Source: Rosettibacter firmus
Lineage (GTDB): Bacteria > Bacteroidota > Ignavibacteria > Ignavibacteriales > Melioribacteraceae
NCBI RefSeq assembly: GCF_036860695.1
Contig: NZ_JAYKGJ010000001.1
Coordinates: 434,001-498,000 of the forward strand
Direction of reading: 5' to 3'
Length of the DNA stretch: 64,000 nt
Shown: positions 45,751 through 55,717 of the stretch, piece after piece
How the letters are laid out: every line of letters begins with the position of its first letter
Position numbering within the stretch: the stretch's first letter is position 1
Translations under genes and position numbers: made by a program
Notes under the pieces: generated by a model
Told to the model about the DNA's origin: nothing
Databases searched by the model: none
The model's input: only the letters and a program-made list of their open reading frames with translations

Positions 45751-48700
45751 TTATTTGACCACTGCGATTTTTATAACTCTACTTGCAAATTTTCCTGAAG
45801 ACGATTTGACTTCAATGTTTGCATAATAAATACCACTCGATACATTTTTAACATTCCATTTAATTTCGTTATCATAACCACCATTTGCAAAACCACTCAG
45901 TTCATCAACTAAATCTCCTGCTAAATCAAATATCCTTACCTTAAATTCTGAATTTTCTAAAACATAAAAACGAATAAATGTTTCATCGTTATAAACTGGA
46001 TTTGGCCAGTTATAAACTTTTTCTTCCGGGAAAAATCTATTATCGTTCGAATTAATTTTTGAATACTCCATAGATGAATTGTTAGTTGAATTTGAGAATT
46101 CACTATTCCAGCTTTTAGATTTTAAACTATTAGCCAATCCTATTATCCATTGAATCATATATTTTTTTTTATCAATTAAAATAATTGATTGTAATGATAT
46201 TGGTGACATTGAGAGAGGTAAAAAATCAAATATCACTGGTGTAGCAACTATTTCACTACCTATAGAAATGGGAAAAGGATCAATAACTTTTCCAGTCTCA
46301 GAATTAAAGACATAAAGATTTCCCTTTTTTGAAACAGTAACAATATCAATAATTCCATCGCTATTTAAATCTGTAGTTAATGGTACAAATAAAAAATCTT
46401 CTCCATTCGGCTCGGTAATAGGATAATTATCTAATAGTACTCCATTTAGATTGTATGCTTCTATTCGATTACCATTAGTAATTAATATTGTCCCTTCTCC
46501 ATTTTGTGAATTTCCAAACAATGAAAAAGAATTAATTTGTTTTTCTGAATTAATGGTAAATTCCTTACTAACAATTCCATTATTAATTACATAAAAATGA
46601 TTCTGTTCTGATAAAACAATATTCGTAATAGTTGAATTTGTCTGGTCATTAAGTAGTGCTATTCTCAATGGTTTATATGGCAACACTAATTTAAAATTAT
46701 CTGAATCATAAAAAGCTGAACTGGTAATTAATGAAAAATAATTTTTATTATTAATCAATGGTTTACTGATTTGAAGAATTTCTTCATCTGCGATATTAAT
46801 AACTTCATATTTTATTTCTTTATCACTTTGCAATGATTGGATATAAATTTTTAATATCGAACCATTAGAAGTACCTGCATATGCAACAGGTTGATTATCT
46901 TCAATTGAAATTAAAATTGGAGAGGTTATTTCAATCGATAAGTCAATACTTTTAAAAAATTCGTCCGTAAGATTTTTTATCAAATAATTTAATTTATTCC
47001 CAGATGAACCAAAGATATAATCGTATCCATTATAATTGATTGATGCAATACTTTTCTGACTGAAATTATCATATTTATTTAAAAGTTCCCCATTTCGAGT
47101 AAATACAATTAAATCATTTCCATTTAGAATATAATAGTAATTATAATTTCCAGCTGGAACGCTTAAAGCCTTTATGTTAGATAAATCAATAAAATTAGAA
47201 TACACGGGCTTTACAAAATTATCTCCAAATTTAATTTCAAAAGACATTTTGTTATCGGAAGCAGAAAAATTTTCGATAGTAATTAAACTGTGAGCTCCAC
47301 TGTTTGATTTTGTATCTGGTTTTGTATCAGGTCCAAATTTGTTTTTATATAATTTTGCTTTATTGCCCGCAAACCAGAAATCTTCTTCACTACCAATTCC
47401 ATAAAAATCTCCAAGAATCGAAGTAAAATGTTCACCAATATCTTGAATTCCATCAGCTTCTTCTACATCTACACCTCTGTTTTTAATATCAGCATTAATT
47501 TGATTTATAGAAATTTTTTCATTAATTATTTTTTCATCGATATGCCATATCACGATCCCATTACCAGGCAAAGCCCAGTCAAATTCGTCAACATCCACAA
47601 CTACACCAGCCAATGTGTCAACGTTACTAAAATTAAATCTTGGTTTATCTTTATCAACATGAAATGTGTGAATAGTATTTCCAATTTTATAAGTTACATT
47701 CACACCATCTTTATTTACATCACGCTGTCTATTTTCTATTAAATAATATTCAGTAGAATTTATAGGGATTTTAACAACAGTTGTATCGTTTAGTTGAGCA
47801 GCCAGTTGAGCAACTAAATTTATTTTTTTATCAACTTTATCAATTACAACAGGTTGTATCCAGCCAAGATAAATTTTTTCCCAAGCAGAAGGTTCAGGTG
47901 GAAAAATTCCATTGAATGCAAATAAAGCATTCCCATCCATTAAACCAAATCTATCAATAGCAGTAACACCAGTTTTTGTATCAAATAAATCTGGTAATCC
48001 TAAATAACTTGCAATGTTACCAACTATTAAACCATTAATCGACATTTGAAATAAAATCTTTTCTCCGAATGATTCTATTTCTTTTGATTCTGTTGTAGGA
48101 AGTATAATTGTGTTTTTAATTAAATAATTACTGGTTTTAAATCCATTAAAATTATTTCCCAGAATTGATTTTAATTTTTCTTCGCTCAAATAAACAGAAG
48201 GCAAATCTCTTTCAATTCCCAATCTTCCATTGGGATAATATGCACTTCCTACACCAGCGTGAAAGATTGTAAATAGATCATACTTTGAAAAATCAAAATC
48301 TGCATAAATAGAATCAGCTTTATGCCAGACTTCCTGAGCAAATTTTGCAAGATTCGATAAATCATCTAAGTTATTTGGTGGTGGAGAATAATTTCTCATA
48401 ATTTGAGAAACAGTAACTATTTCAGGTAATACAGTATATGAAATATTTAATTTGCCCTTAGAAACTTTTTTAAAATAATTCTTGGCAAACTCGAGATGAT
48501 TTTCAAAATATCTTACATCGTGTGGATATGGATCTAAGATTGTATCACCATAATCCTTTGAATAAATTGAACCAAATTTTCCGTTACCAAAAGTATTTGG
48601 ATCATTATCTTCTTTGAACTCAACAAGAACTGCAAGAATTCTCAATGTATCCGATGAATTAAGAAACTTTGCTTTACCAGAAAAATTATTTGTCGTAAGA

Positions 48701-48765
48701 TTAAAAGATTGGGCAGATAAGCTGCCCAATCCTATTAAAAAAGAAAATAAAATTATTTTTTTCAT
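45751..48765 (-). CDS. M6-like secreted protein with lost zinc site and type IX C-terminal tag
   Basis: This encodes 1004 aa with signal peptide ending in LSAQ. Residues 40-320 resemble the M6 (InhA-like) metalloprotease domain: DTLRILAVLVEFKEDNDPNT, YFKKVSKGKLNISYTVLP, YDLFTIFHAGVGSA, and YLGLPDLFDTKTG with FGLMDGNALFAF. In active members the segment before LGLPDL is HExxHxx. Here it is GNIASY, so both histidines and the glutamate are missing and the protein is predicted not to cleave. A propeller-like FG-GAP region covers about 560-880. The last 80 residues are a type IX sorting domain (KVYNWPNPVYNDETFIRFYV to RVIKIAVVK). It is directly downstream of porV (6 bp) and porU. Confidence 0.82.
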   Translation of the reverse strand: MKKIILFSFLIGLGSLSAQSFNLTTNNFSGKAKFLNSSDTLRILAVLVEFKEDNDPNTFGNGKFGSIYSKDYGDTILDPYPHDVRYFENHLEFAKNYFKKVSKGKLNISYTVLPEIVTVSQIMRNYSPPPNNLDDLSNLAKFAQEVWHKADSIYADFDFSKYDLFTIFHAGVGSAYYPNGRLGIERDLPSVYLSEEKLKSILGNNFNGFKTSNYLIKNTIILPTTESKEIESFGEKILFQMSINGLIVGNIASYLGLPDLFDTKTGVTAIDRFGLMDGNALFAFNGIFPPEPSAWEKIYLGWIQPVVIDKVDKKINLVAQLAAQLNDTTVVKIPINSTEYYLIENRQRDVNKDGVNVTYKIGNTIHTFHVDKDKPRFNFSNVDTLAGVVVDVDEFDWALPGNGIVIWHIDEKIINEKISINQINADIKNRGVDVEEADGIQDIGEHFTSILGDFYGIGSEEDFWFAGNKAKLYKNKFGPDTKPDTKSNSGAHSLITIENFSASDNKMSFEIKFGDNFVKPVYSNFIDLSNIKALSVPAGNYNYYYILNGNDLIVFTRNGELLNKYDNFSQKSIASINYNGYDYIFGSSGNKLNYLIKNLTDEFFKSIDLSIEITSPILISIEDNQPVAYAGTSNGSILKIYIQSLQSDKEIKYEVINIADEEILQISKPLINNKNYFSLITSSAFYDSDNFKLVLPYKPLRIALLNDQTNSTITNIVLSEQNHFYVINNGIVSKEFTINSEKQINSFSLFGNSQNGEGTILITNGNRIEAYNLNGVLLDNYPITEPNGEDFLFVPLTTDLNSDGIIDIVTVSKKGNLYVFNSETGKVIDPFPISIGSEIVATPVIFDFLPLSMSPISLQSIILIDKKKYMIQWIIGLANSLKSKSWNSEFSNSTNNSSMEYSKINSNDNRFFPEEKVYNWPNPVYNDETFIRFYVLENSEFKVRIFDLAGDLVDELSGFANGGYDNEIKWNVKNVSSGIYYANIEVKSSSGKFASRVIKIAVVK

Positions 48766-48771
48766 AGGGAA

Positions 48772-49962
48772 TTAAATTCCTCGAGGAAATCCTAATTGTT
48801 TTTGTGGGACAGCACCCCAGCCAATTAATAAAGTAAATCTCAAGGTATTATTGAGTGGATGATTTTCACCATTCTTAAATACATCGGTTGTTAAATAACT
48901 AAAATCAAAGCCATAAAGATCATATCGAATACCCGCACCAAGAGTTACAAACTTTCTATTTCCAAAAGCTGGATCTTCATAGAAAAATCCAGCACGTAAA
49001 GCAAACATAAAATCACCAGGCTGACCATACCAGTATTCTAATCCAGCAGATGTGTTGATATCACGAATTTCTTCACCTAATGATTGATCTGCCCAGGCAG
49101 TAAATATTGCTTCGTAAAAATCTTTTCTCTTTTTCTTAACAGTATTTGTAGTATCAACCTGACCTCTGAAAGCTTGACCTTTATCAACAAGCAACTTACT
49201 AAAATCAAGAGTAAGAGTTAATGAATTAAAATCATCCTGGAATAACCTTGTTGCCAATCCAAGTCGAAAGTTAGTTGGAATAGGATCTGCTTGAGCTTGA
49301 TCTATATAATAAATTTTTGGACCAATATTACTGAGATTTATACCAAGACTAAAACGATTTCCCATATCACCTATAAAAGGTAAGTTAAGATGTTCGGGAC
49401 GCCACATAGTTCCAATATCAAAACTAACAGTAGTAGCAACACCTTTCCCCTGTTCGGCTTCTGTTGGTTTATCTGCAAGGCGGCTATGAATTAATCTAAA
49501 ATTTAAACCCAAACCCCAATCATTACTTAATTTTGTAGCATAACCTACAGTCAAAGCTGCATCATAAGATCTAAAAGTACCTACAGGCTCAGGTGAATTT
49601 GAAAGTGTACGAACAAATTCTCCATAGTTCATATAAGTAATACTTGCAGTAATGCTACCACTTATATCTTCGATATATTTACGAAAAGTAGCATAGTCAT
49701 AAAATAAATCAAGATGAAATTCTGGTAACCAATTGCTATGAGTAAAACTAACTTCAGCTCCTGTTAAGAAAGCAATTCCTGCAGGATTCCAGAAGATTGC
49801 AGCAGAATTATCAGCTAAACCTGTCCCTGATTCACCAATTCCACCTGCTCTTGAATCTGGTGCAATCAATAAAAATGGTAAAGCAGCTTCACCTTGTGCT
49901 TTGATGTTTCCATAACTCCAAATCATTAATAACGATATCATCAACATCAATATTCTTTTCAT
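48772..49962 (-). CDS. porV: Type IX secretion outer-membrane protein PorV
   Basis: This encodes 396 aa with AGGAGG before the ATG. After a signal peptide (about 22 residues, ending NIKAQ) comes the PorV/PorQ family opening FLLIAPDSRAGGIGESGTGL with ADNSAAIFWNPAGIAFLTGA, followed by FadL-like barrel strands and an end rich in alternating hydrophobic residues. In Porphyromonas PorV shuttles cargo from the translocon to the PorU sortase on the outer membrane. Here it is encoded immediately after porU and before a tagged substrate, which supports the assignment over PorQ. Confidence 0.9.
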   Translation of the reverse strand: MKRILMLMISLLMIWSYGNIKAQGEAALPFLLIAPDSRAGGIGESGTGLADNSAAIFWNPAGIAFLTGAEVSFTHSNWLPEFHLDLFYDYATFRKYIEDISGSITASITYMNYGEFVRTLSNSPEPVGTFRSYDAALTVGYATKLSNDWGLGLNFRLIHSRLADKPTEAEQGKGVATTVSFDIGTMWRPEHLNLPFIGDMGNRFSLGINLSNIGPKIYYIDQAQADPIPTNFRLGLATRLFQDDFNSLTLTLDFSKLLVDKGQAFRGQVDTTNTVKKKRKDFYEAIFTAWADQSLGEEIRDINTSAGLEYWYGQPGDFMFALRAGFFYEDPAFGNRKFVTLGAGIRYDLYGFDFSYLTTDVFKNGENHPLNNTLRFTLLIGWGAVPQKQLGFPRGI

Positions 49963-50036
49963 TCTTGCCTCCTGATTAAATATATTTTGTAAAATATTAA
50001 CTAAAAAATTTTTCTGACTTAAAATATAAAATTTAT

Positions 50037-53000
50037 TTATCTGATAATTGCCAGTTTCCCAAGTGCACTACTCTTAAATTTGCCATCTTCAGATTCTACA
50101 ATTACTTTGTAAAGATATGTTCCATTTGCAATTAAATTACCATCTTCGTCCCTGCCATCCCAATCAATTCTTACAAATTTATCGTTTATATTTCTTTCTT
50201 CTATTTCTTTTATTAATCTTCCTGCAACTGTATAAATTTTTATTTTAACATTAATTGGAGCTGCAATATTCTGCTGAAATGTAAAAGTTGTATTCGAAGA
50301 AAAAGGATTAGGGAAATTATAAATATCTCGAATACTTAATCCAGTTTCTGGAGATAAAACAGTAAAATAAGCTTCTTCGGAAGAAAAATTATTAAACACA
50401 TCCCAGGCTTTAATTTTAATTTTATAATCACCTGGCTGAAATGAAGTAAATTTGTATTTTATCACGCCTGATTTACCAGCCGAGTTCAAATCTCCAATAA
50501 AATAATTTGTAAAATCAATAGCATTGTTTTCATCATCGTTGATTATTCCTTCAAGTTTGTGTCCAATTCCAGTTCCTGTTGTATTAATTCCTGTTTGATC
50601 TTTAAGTTTTACTATCAAAGTAAAATCTGGATTGACAAGGTAGGAATTATCATAATTCTCATCATCAAAAAAGATCTCAATTTCTGGTCCCTTACCATCA
50701 TTAATTGCATAAGGATTAGTTCCTCCAACAATTATATTGCTTGTATATCCAATTCCATCAACTTCGTCATTAAAAATATATGCCGTTATTTTACCATTTT
50801 TATTTTCATAAGAAATATCTTTAGGTACAACAAACTCAGTTTGAAATTTCCCGTCATTAACTGTAGTTCTTCCTCGATAGATTAATCCACCAGGCATAGT
50901 TACTGTATAATTCATTTCAGTAAATTCAATTTGTCTATCTGAATCATAGACACTTATAATTGCTTCACCATTATAATTCATTGGTTCATTCTTAGAATTT
51001 CTTACAGTCCCTTCAATTCTTACTTCGCCAAGTGCATTAATTTGAACATAAGTATTTAATGATTTCCCATTAATTGAATCTATTGAAGTATTTAAAACAG
51101 GTTCATCCAGTCTAATCGTAGGATCACAAAATAGATGAAATTTCTCATCGTTCATTTGTGTACGTATTTGTTTGGTCAGGAAGTATGCTATTCCAATTCT
51201 AACTGGTAATTTATTCTCATCAACACGAGTGAAAAGATTAGTATAAAATGTATTATTAATTTCAGCATTTTGATCTGCATAAACAACCCTTGCAGCAGTA
51301 AAAGCTCCAATTGCACCACTATTTGGCATTGCAATCATAATTTCAGTAGAACTCTGTTCATTTGGATCATCATATTTACCAAAGTCGCAAGTAGCAGCTG
51401 TTAAAAAGAAATAATTTTTATTTTTTAATTGTGGTATAGTGGATACTTTTTCAAATACATATTCATGAGCCCATGTATTTGGATTACCATGACCAATCCA
51501 GTTCAAAATCAATGTACCATTATTTACAGAATTTATAATTGCTTTATTAACATCAGGTTTTCTTCTACCCAAACCAGTGTAAACTGTTGGATAAGCTGCC
51601 AGATATATTTTATTATGATAAAAATATTTTGGAATAATATTTAATGATAGATACTCAGATTGTCTTGTATGCATATCACCATCATCCCTTCCAACTGCCT
51701 GTGGTCCATCATCTGCTACAAGTGTTATTGTAGATCGCCAAATACCTTTTTCGAGGTTATTTTCGTATTCAATAATTTTGTTGATTACAGCATCTGCCTC
51801 GCTTTCTGATTGGACAGGTAATCTACCCATTACTAAATCTGCCTTTTTATCATTCCCGGATACACGAGCATAATAATCATCAGAAACATAAGATGCTATC
51901 TCATCAAGCGATTCAACAGTTTGATAAGTTGGGACAAAGTTTTTATCTGTTGATTCTTTTATTGTATTAAGATAATCATAATCGCCATCTCCAAACAACA
52001 ATACATATAAAGGTTTAGTTTGCCAGTTATCATAAGCATATTTAAGAAAATTTCTAATTGCAGTTGGATCTAACATTCCACCAGCAAATTCATTCATAAT
52101 ATCATCCACATAAAAAGCTGATGTATTTATTTTATTTGGTGATTGAGTCATTCGATAATTTACATATCTTTCAACTTGATTGCGGAAATATTTATTCGAA
52201 ATAACAATTAGTTCACTCCCTGAAATATTACTTTTCACATCCACAGTTGTTATACTTGTTCCATTTTGTGGTGTTTTAAATACACTTGGATTTACTGCAA
52301 TATATTTTGATACTTTGTTTGCTGTCTCACTGGCTTGAAATTTTATTTCCCCGCCACTTATTGTAGCTCCATCAATTAATTTAACATCCCAGCTATCAGT
52401 TACATCAAAAACTAAAATATTACTATTAGAAAAATTTGTTATTCTATATTCAATTATACTTGAAGTATCTTTTGAAAAGAATAATAAATAATCTCCAACA
52501 GCTTCTAATTTTCTTTTATATTCAATTTCAAAATAATCAAGATAAACTTTCACACCACTTGAAGTTGTTCCCAGAGTAAATTTAAGATTGCTTCTTTCGT
52601 CTGCAAGATTTCCTTCATAAGAAGCAATCCCTGCATCTGCTCTTCCATAATAATAATCATATATTCTTGGAATCATTCCATTATAAATAATTTTATTACT
52701 CTCACTTACAGTATAAAAGACATTTGCTGTAGATGTATTTATCAATCTAAAATTATAATTAATTTTCGAGTTAGGTAATATTCCATTTAATGTGGTTAAG
52801 TAATTTCGACTATTTCTTGTACCGCTAAATTCGTCACCAAAATATTCTCTACCAGAAGGACCAACTTTTATGCTATCTTTATCATAACTTTTATATGATA
52901 AAGTAAATTGCTGTTGATAAGCATTGGGGATGCTCAATGAATTTTTTTTACTAATTCTTTTTCCGTTTGTCTTACCAAAAGTTAACCAGTAATAACTTTT

Positions 53001-53963
53001 TTTTGTATATGGATGCTTAACTCTAACAATCTTTCTCATTGAAGAATTATATTCCCATGCTTCTGTATTTCTTCCATAAAATAAAATGTAATCTGATTGA
53101 TCAAATTTACCATCGTTCTCACCTTCTATAAAAATAGCAATTTCATTAAATCCAATATTACTTTGATTCATATAGTTTTCTGGTAAAGCATAACCACAAA
53201 TACTAAAAATCTGTATTGTTCTTGGATCTACTGAATTAACATCAATCCCTAAACTCTGAAGAAAATTTCTGTCAATTTTATAGATTCCTTCTTCTAACAC
53301 TTCGAAACGATACCATTGACCACTGCCAAGTATAGGTCCTGCAGTTTTATAAAACTTTTTAGGCAATCCCCAATATTTAGCTACATCCCAGTTTAAAACT
53401 GCATATCTAAGAAAATCATCTTTTATTAATTCTCTGTTTTCAGTTAGTTTATTAAAATCGATGCTTACAACAATTTTCCTGTAAACTCTTGTAACTTTTT
53501 TCTGGTAATCTATTTGAATTGGATAAATAATTAAACTTTGCACAGGAAGATTTCTAATTAATCCATACTCACCAAATGTTACTAATTCATTTTCTAAAGT
53601 AAAATTTTTGTAATTATTTATTAGTGAAATTGCTGAATCTTTTTTAGAAATATATATACCATCAAACTCTGTAAATTCTGCTGAAATAATTTTTATAGAA
53701 TTTCCAAATTCAGAAGGGACACCAATGTTTACTTCTCTTACTGGTAATTCAATACCCTGATCTAACTTAGATAAATAAGTATGAGGAATTGTGATGTTTA
53801 TAAATTTTTCATTATTTATTTGAAAGAAATTAGTATCAGATATTACTGGAGTATATTCAAATATTAGTGAAGAGGTACTTGAAGAAAGAATTCTAATATC
53901 CTGAGAAAAAGCCACAGTATTTAAAACACAAAAGAGAAATATTATAGAGAATTTTTTTTTCAT
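50037..53963 (-). CDS. porU: Type IX secretion sortase PorU-like, C25 peptidase
   Basis: This encodes 1308 aa from the ATG of MKKKFSIIFLFCVLNTVAFS, a clean signal peptide; an ATG nine codons earlier would bury it. The gingipain-like C25 domain has the catalytic histidine in LILNWIGHGNPNTWAHEYVF (about residue 824) and cysteine in YFFLTAATCDFGKYDDPNEQ (about 858). The N-terminal part is Ig-like with a propeptide-like region. The C-terminus carries an FlgD-like domain (IYNFPNPFSSNTTFTFQQNI, then VRIDWDGRDEDGNLIANGTY). PorU cleaves C-terminal signals and attaches cargo to anionic LPS at the cell surface. It lies upstream of porV (74 bp) with its own putative promoter. Confidence 0.93.
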   Translation of the reverse strand: MKKKFSIIFLFCVLNTVAFSQDIRILSSSTSSLIFEYTPVISDTNFFQINNEKFINITIPHTYLSKLDQGIELPVREVNIGVPSEFGNSIKIISAEFTEFDGIYISKKDSAISLINNYKNFTLENELVTFGEYGLIRNLPVQSLIIYPIQIDYQKKVTRVYRKIVVSIDFNKLTENRELIKDDFLRYAVLNWDVAKYWGLPKKFYKTAGPILGSGQWYRFEVLEEGIYKIDRNFLQSLGIDVNSVDPRTIQIFSICGYALPENYMNQSNIGFNEIAIFIEGENDGKFDQSDYILFYGRNTEAWEYNSSMRKIVRVKHPYTKKSYYWLTFGKTNGKRISKKNSLSIPNAYQQQFTLSYKSYDKDSIKVGPSGREYFGDEFSGTRNSRNYLTTLNGILPNSKINYNFRLINTSTANVFYTVSESNKIIYNGMIPRIYDYYYGRADAGIASYEGNLADERSNLKFTLGTTSSGVKVYLDYFEIEYKRKLEAVGDYLLFFSKDTSSIIEYRITNFSNSNILVFDVTDSWDVKLIDGATISGGEIKFQASETANKVSKYIAVNPSVFKTPQNGTSITTVDVKSNISGSELIVISNKYFRNQVERYVNYRMTQSPNKINTSAFYVDDIMNEFAGGMLDPTAIRNFLKYAYDNWQTKPLYVLLFGDGDYDYLNTIKESTDKNFVPTYQTVESLDEIASYVSDDYYARVSGNDKKADLVMGRLPVQSESEADAVINKIIEYENNLEKGIWRSTITLVADDGPQAVGRDDGDMHTRQSEYLSLNIIPKYFYHNKIYLAAYPTVYTGLGRRKPDVNKAIINSVNNGTLILNWIGHGNPNTWAHEYVFEKVSTIPQLKNKNYFFLTAATCDFGKYDDPNEQSSTEIMIAMPNSGAIGAFTAARVVYADQNAEINNTFYTNLFTRVDENKLPVRIGIAYFLTKQIRTQMNDEKFHLFCDPTIRLDEPVLNTSIDSINGKSLNTYVQINALGEVRIEGTVRNSKNEPMNYNGEAIISVYDSDRQIEFTEMNYTVTMPGGLIYRGRTTVNDGKFQTEFVVPKDISYENKNGKITAYIFNDEVDGIGYTSNIIVGGTNPYAINDGKGPEIEIFFDDENYDNSYLVNPDFTLIVKLKDQTGINTTGTGIGHKLEGIINDDENNAIDFTNYFIGDLNSAGKSGVIKYKFTSFQPGDYKIKIKAWDVFNNFSSEEAYFTVLSPETGLSIRDIYNFPNPFSSNTTFTFQQNIAAPINVKIKIYTVAGRLIKEIEERNINDKFVRIDWDGRDEDGNLIANGTYLYKVIVESEDGKFKSSALGKLAIIR

Positions 53964-54063
53964 CACAATTAACTTAGTATTTAATAACATTTAATAATAA
54001 ACAAAATTGTTCAACAGCAGTAAAAAAATTCTCTATAATATCTCTCCGCAAATTTTGAGACCA

Positions 54064-54093
54064 AATTTAGAGAAAATAAACACTACTTGTCAA
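54064..54093 (-). promoter_or_regulatory. porU: Possible promoter of the porU-porV operon
   Basis: On the minus strand TTGACA (54088-54093) and TAAATT (54064-54069) are 18 bp apart, about 100 nt upstream of the porU ATG. The -35 is perfect and the -10 is weaker. Confidence 0.5.
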
Positions 54094-54114
54094 GTAAAAC
54101 ATTCAATAAGCAGT

Positions 54115-54684
54115 TTATAAGCCTAATTTATCTTTAATCTTTTTCATTGCATTAATACAGAATTGAATATGTTCTTCGAGAGGGATTCCCAGTTCTTGAG
54201 CTCCTTTGATAATATCTTCTCTGCTAACTGCACGAGCAAAAGCCTTATCTTTCATTTTTTTGATAACAGATTTAACTTCAACTTCATCTATAGTTTTCGA
54301 AGGTCTTACATAAGCAACAGCAGTTAAAAATCCTGCTAATTCATCACATGCAAATAAAACTTTTTTAAGCAATGTATTGCGAGGAATATTAGTATATTCT
54401 GCATGTGACATAATTGATTCAATAAATTCTTTTTCAAAACCAAGTTGACTTAATATTTCAGCACCTTTATAAGGATGCTCTTCTGCAGTTGGATATTTTT
54501 CGTAATCAAAGTCATGCAACAAAGCTACATTGCCCCAATATTCAACATCTTCACCAAATTTTTCTGCATATGCACGTACACATGATTCAACTGCCAGAGC
54601 ATGTTTAATTAATGCTTCGCTTTTTGTGTATTCTTTTAATAATGATAAACAATAATCTCGATTATGCATTTGATCGTTATTCAT
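54115..54684 (-). CDS. HDIG/HD-domain hydrolase
   Basis: This encodes 189 aa. HD phosphohydrolase signatures: HALAVESCVRAYAEKFG, NVALLHDFDYEKYPTAEEHP with the HD pair, KGAEILSQLGF, SHAEYTNIPRN, and KVLFACDELAGFLTAVAYVR. This architecture is common among uncharacterised bacterial HD hydrolases acting on nucleotides or phosphate esters. It follows nth by 9 bp and is probably cotranscribed with it. Confidence 0.85.
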   Translation of the reverse strand: MNNDQMHNRDYCLSLLKEYTKSEALIKHALAVESCVRAYAEKFGEDVEYWGNVALLHDFDYEKYPTAEEHPYKGAEILSQLGFEKEFIESIMSHAEYTNIPRNTLLKKVLFACDELAGFLTAVAYVRPSKTIDEVEVKSVIKKMKDKAFARAVSREDIIKGAQELGIPLEEHIQFCINAMKKIKDKLGL

Positions 54685-54693
54685 AAAATTAAT

Positions 54694-55344
54694 TTAATTA
54701 GTTGTTAGTTTACATGAAGGACAATATTTACAAATTACACACTGTTCGCATTTAGGTCTACGAGCAATACAAACTTTTCTTCCATGTAGTATTAAAAGAT
54801 TTGAAGAAGCAATCCAGTATTTTTCAGGGAGTAACTCTCTTAATCTTAGTTCAATTTTAAGTGGATCTGATGTATTAACAAAACCCAGTAAATTTGTTAA
54901 TCTTGTTACATGTGTATCTACTGCAATTGAAGGAATATTAAATGCATTACCTGCTACTACAGATGCAGTTTTTCTGCCAACTCCTGGTAGTTTACAAAGT
55001 TCTTCAAAGTTATCAGGAACTTTACCATTATATTTATCTACAAGTGCAGTACAACATTTTATTATGCTTTTAGCTTTTTGTTTATAAAAGCCAGTTGAAT
55101 AAATATCTTTTTCTAACTCTTCGGGAGGAATTGATAAAAAGTCCTGTGGTTTCTTATATTTTTTAAATAAATCTTTTGTGACCAAATTTACTCTTTCATC
55201 AGTACATTGTGCAGAAAGAATTGTAGCAATTAATAATTGAAATGGATTAGAATAATTAAGTGCTGTTTTAGGTTCTGGATATTCTTTTAATAGAATATTG
55301 ATAATTTTAGCAATACGTTTTTTATCTTCTGCAAGATTATTCAT
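54694..55344 (-). CDS. nth: Endonuclease III
   Basis: This 216-aa protein has the normal length. The bifunctional glycosylase/AP lyase removes oxidised pyrimidines. Seen here: NPFQLLIATILSAQCTDERV, the helix-hairpin-helix CKLPGVGRKTASVVAGNAFN (catalytic lysine in GRKTA), IAVDTHVTRLTNLLG with the catalytic aspartate, and a [4Fe-4S] loop C-x6-C-x2-C-x5-C in VCIARRPKCEQCVICKYC. It lies 9 bp upstream of the HD gene and just downstream of the tRNA-Glu unit. Confidence 0.97.
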   Translation of the reverse strand: MNNLAEDKKRIAKIINILLKEYPEPKTALNYSNPFQLLIATILSAQCTDERVNLVTKDLFKKYKKPQDFLSIPPEELEKDIYSTGFYKQKAKSIIKCCTALVDKYNGKVPDNFEELCKLPGVGRKTASVVAGNAFNIPSIAVDTHVTRLTNLLGFVNTSDPLKIELRLRELLPEKYWIASSNLLILHGRKVCIARRPKCEQCVICKYCPSCKLTTN

Positions 55345-55359
55345 AATAATGAAAATAAT

Positions 55360-55436
55360 TGGTAGCGCATACGGGATTCGAACCCGTGATCTCCGCCTTG
55401 AGAGGGCGGCGTCCTAAGCCACTAGACGAATGCGCC
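55360..55436 (-). tRNA. tRNA-Glu, anticodon CTC
   Basis: Full cloverleaf on the minus strand: acceptor GGCGCAT/ATGCGCT with a G-U end pair, D-arm with GTCTAGTGGCTTAGGAC, anticodon stem CCGCC/GGCGG around the loop CTCTCAA (anticodon CTC, reading GAG), and T-arm ACGGG-TTCGAAT-CCCGT. Discriminator A is followed by encoded CCA. All stems pair well, so this is the functional copy. It is 17 bp downstream of the GIY-YIG gene. Confidence 0.95.
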
Positions 55437-55453
55437 ATTTATTAAAAAACAAA

Positions 55454-55696
55454 TTAAATAATTTTATTCTCTTTTAGCCAACGATATCCTTCTACCGTCT
55501 TAAAATATTTTTCTCTCCGCATTGCTTCTTTTCTTGTTTCATACATTTCATAATAATGTATTTCATATGGCATATGACCCTTCGTATACCGTATCTTCCC
55601 TGCATTGTGGTACTTTATTCTTTTCTGTAGATTATTGGTCGAACCGTAATAATAAGTCCCGTCTTTTTTACTCTTTAATATATATGCATAAAACAT
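55454..55696 (-). CDS. Small stand-alone GIY-YIG endonuclease
   Basis: This encodes 80 aa that are almost entirely one GIY-YIG domain: YAYILKSKKDGTYYYGSTNN carries the two motif strands (YAY and YYG), LQKRIKYHNAGK the catalytic arginine, and ETRKEAMRREKYFKTVEGYR the conserved glutamate-containing helix. Such single-domain proteins (UPF0213/SLX1-like) are frequent and multicopy in Bacteroidota; some behave as selfish nucleases. The gene is wedged between the interrupted tRNA-Glu copy (21 bp upstream) and the intact tRNA-Glu (17 bp downstream), and probably shares their transcript. A weak SD is present. Confidence 0.88.
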   Translation of the reverse strand: MFYAYILKSKKDGTYYYGSTNNLQKRIKYHNAGKIRYTKGHMPYEIHYYEMYETRKEAMRREKYFKTVEGYRWLKENKII

Positions 55697-55717
55697 TTTA
55701 CAAGTCTCTTATTACCA

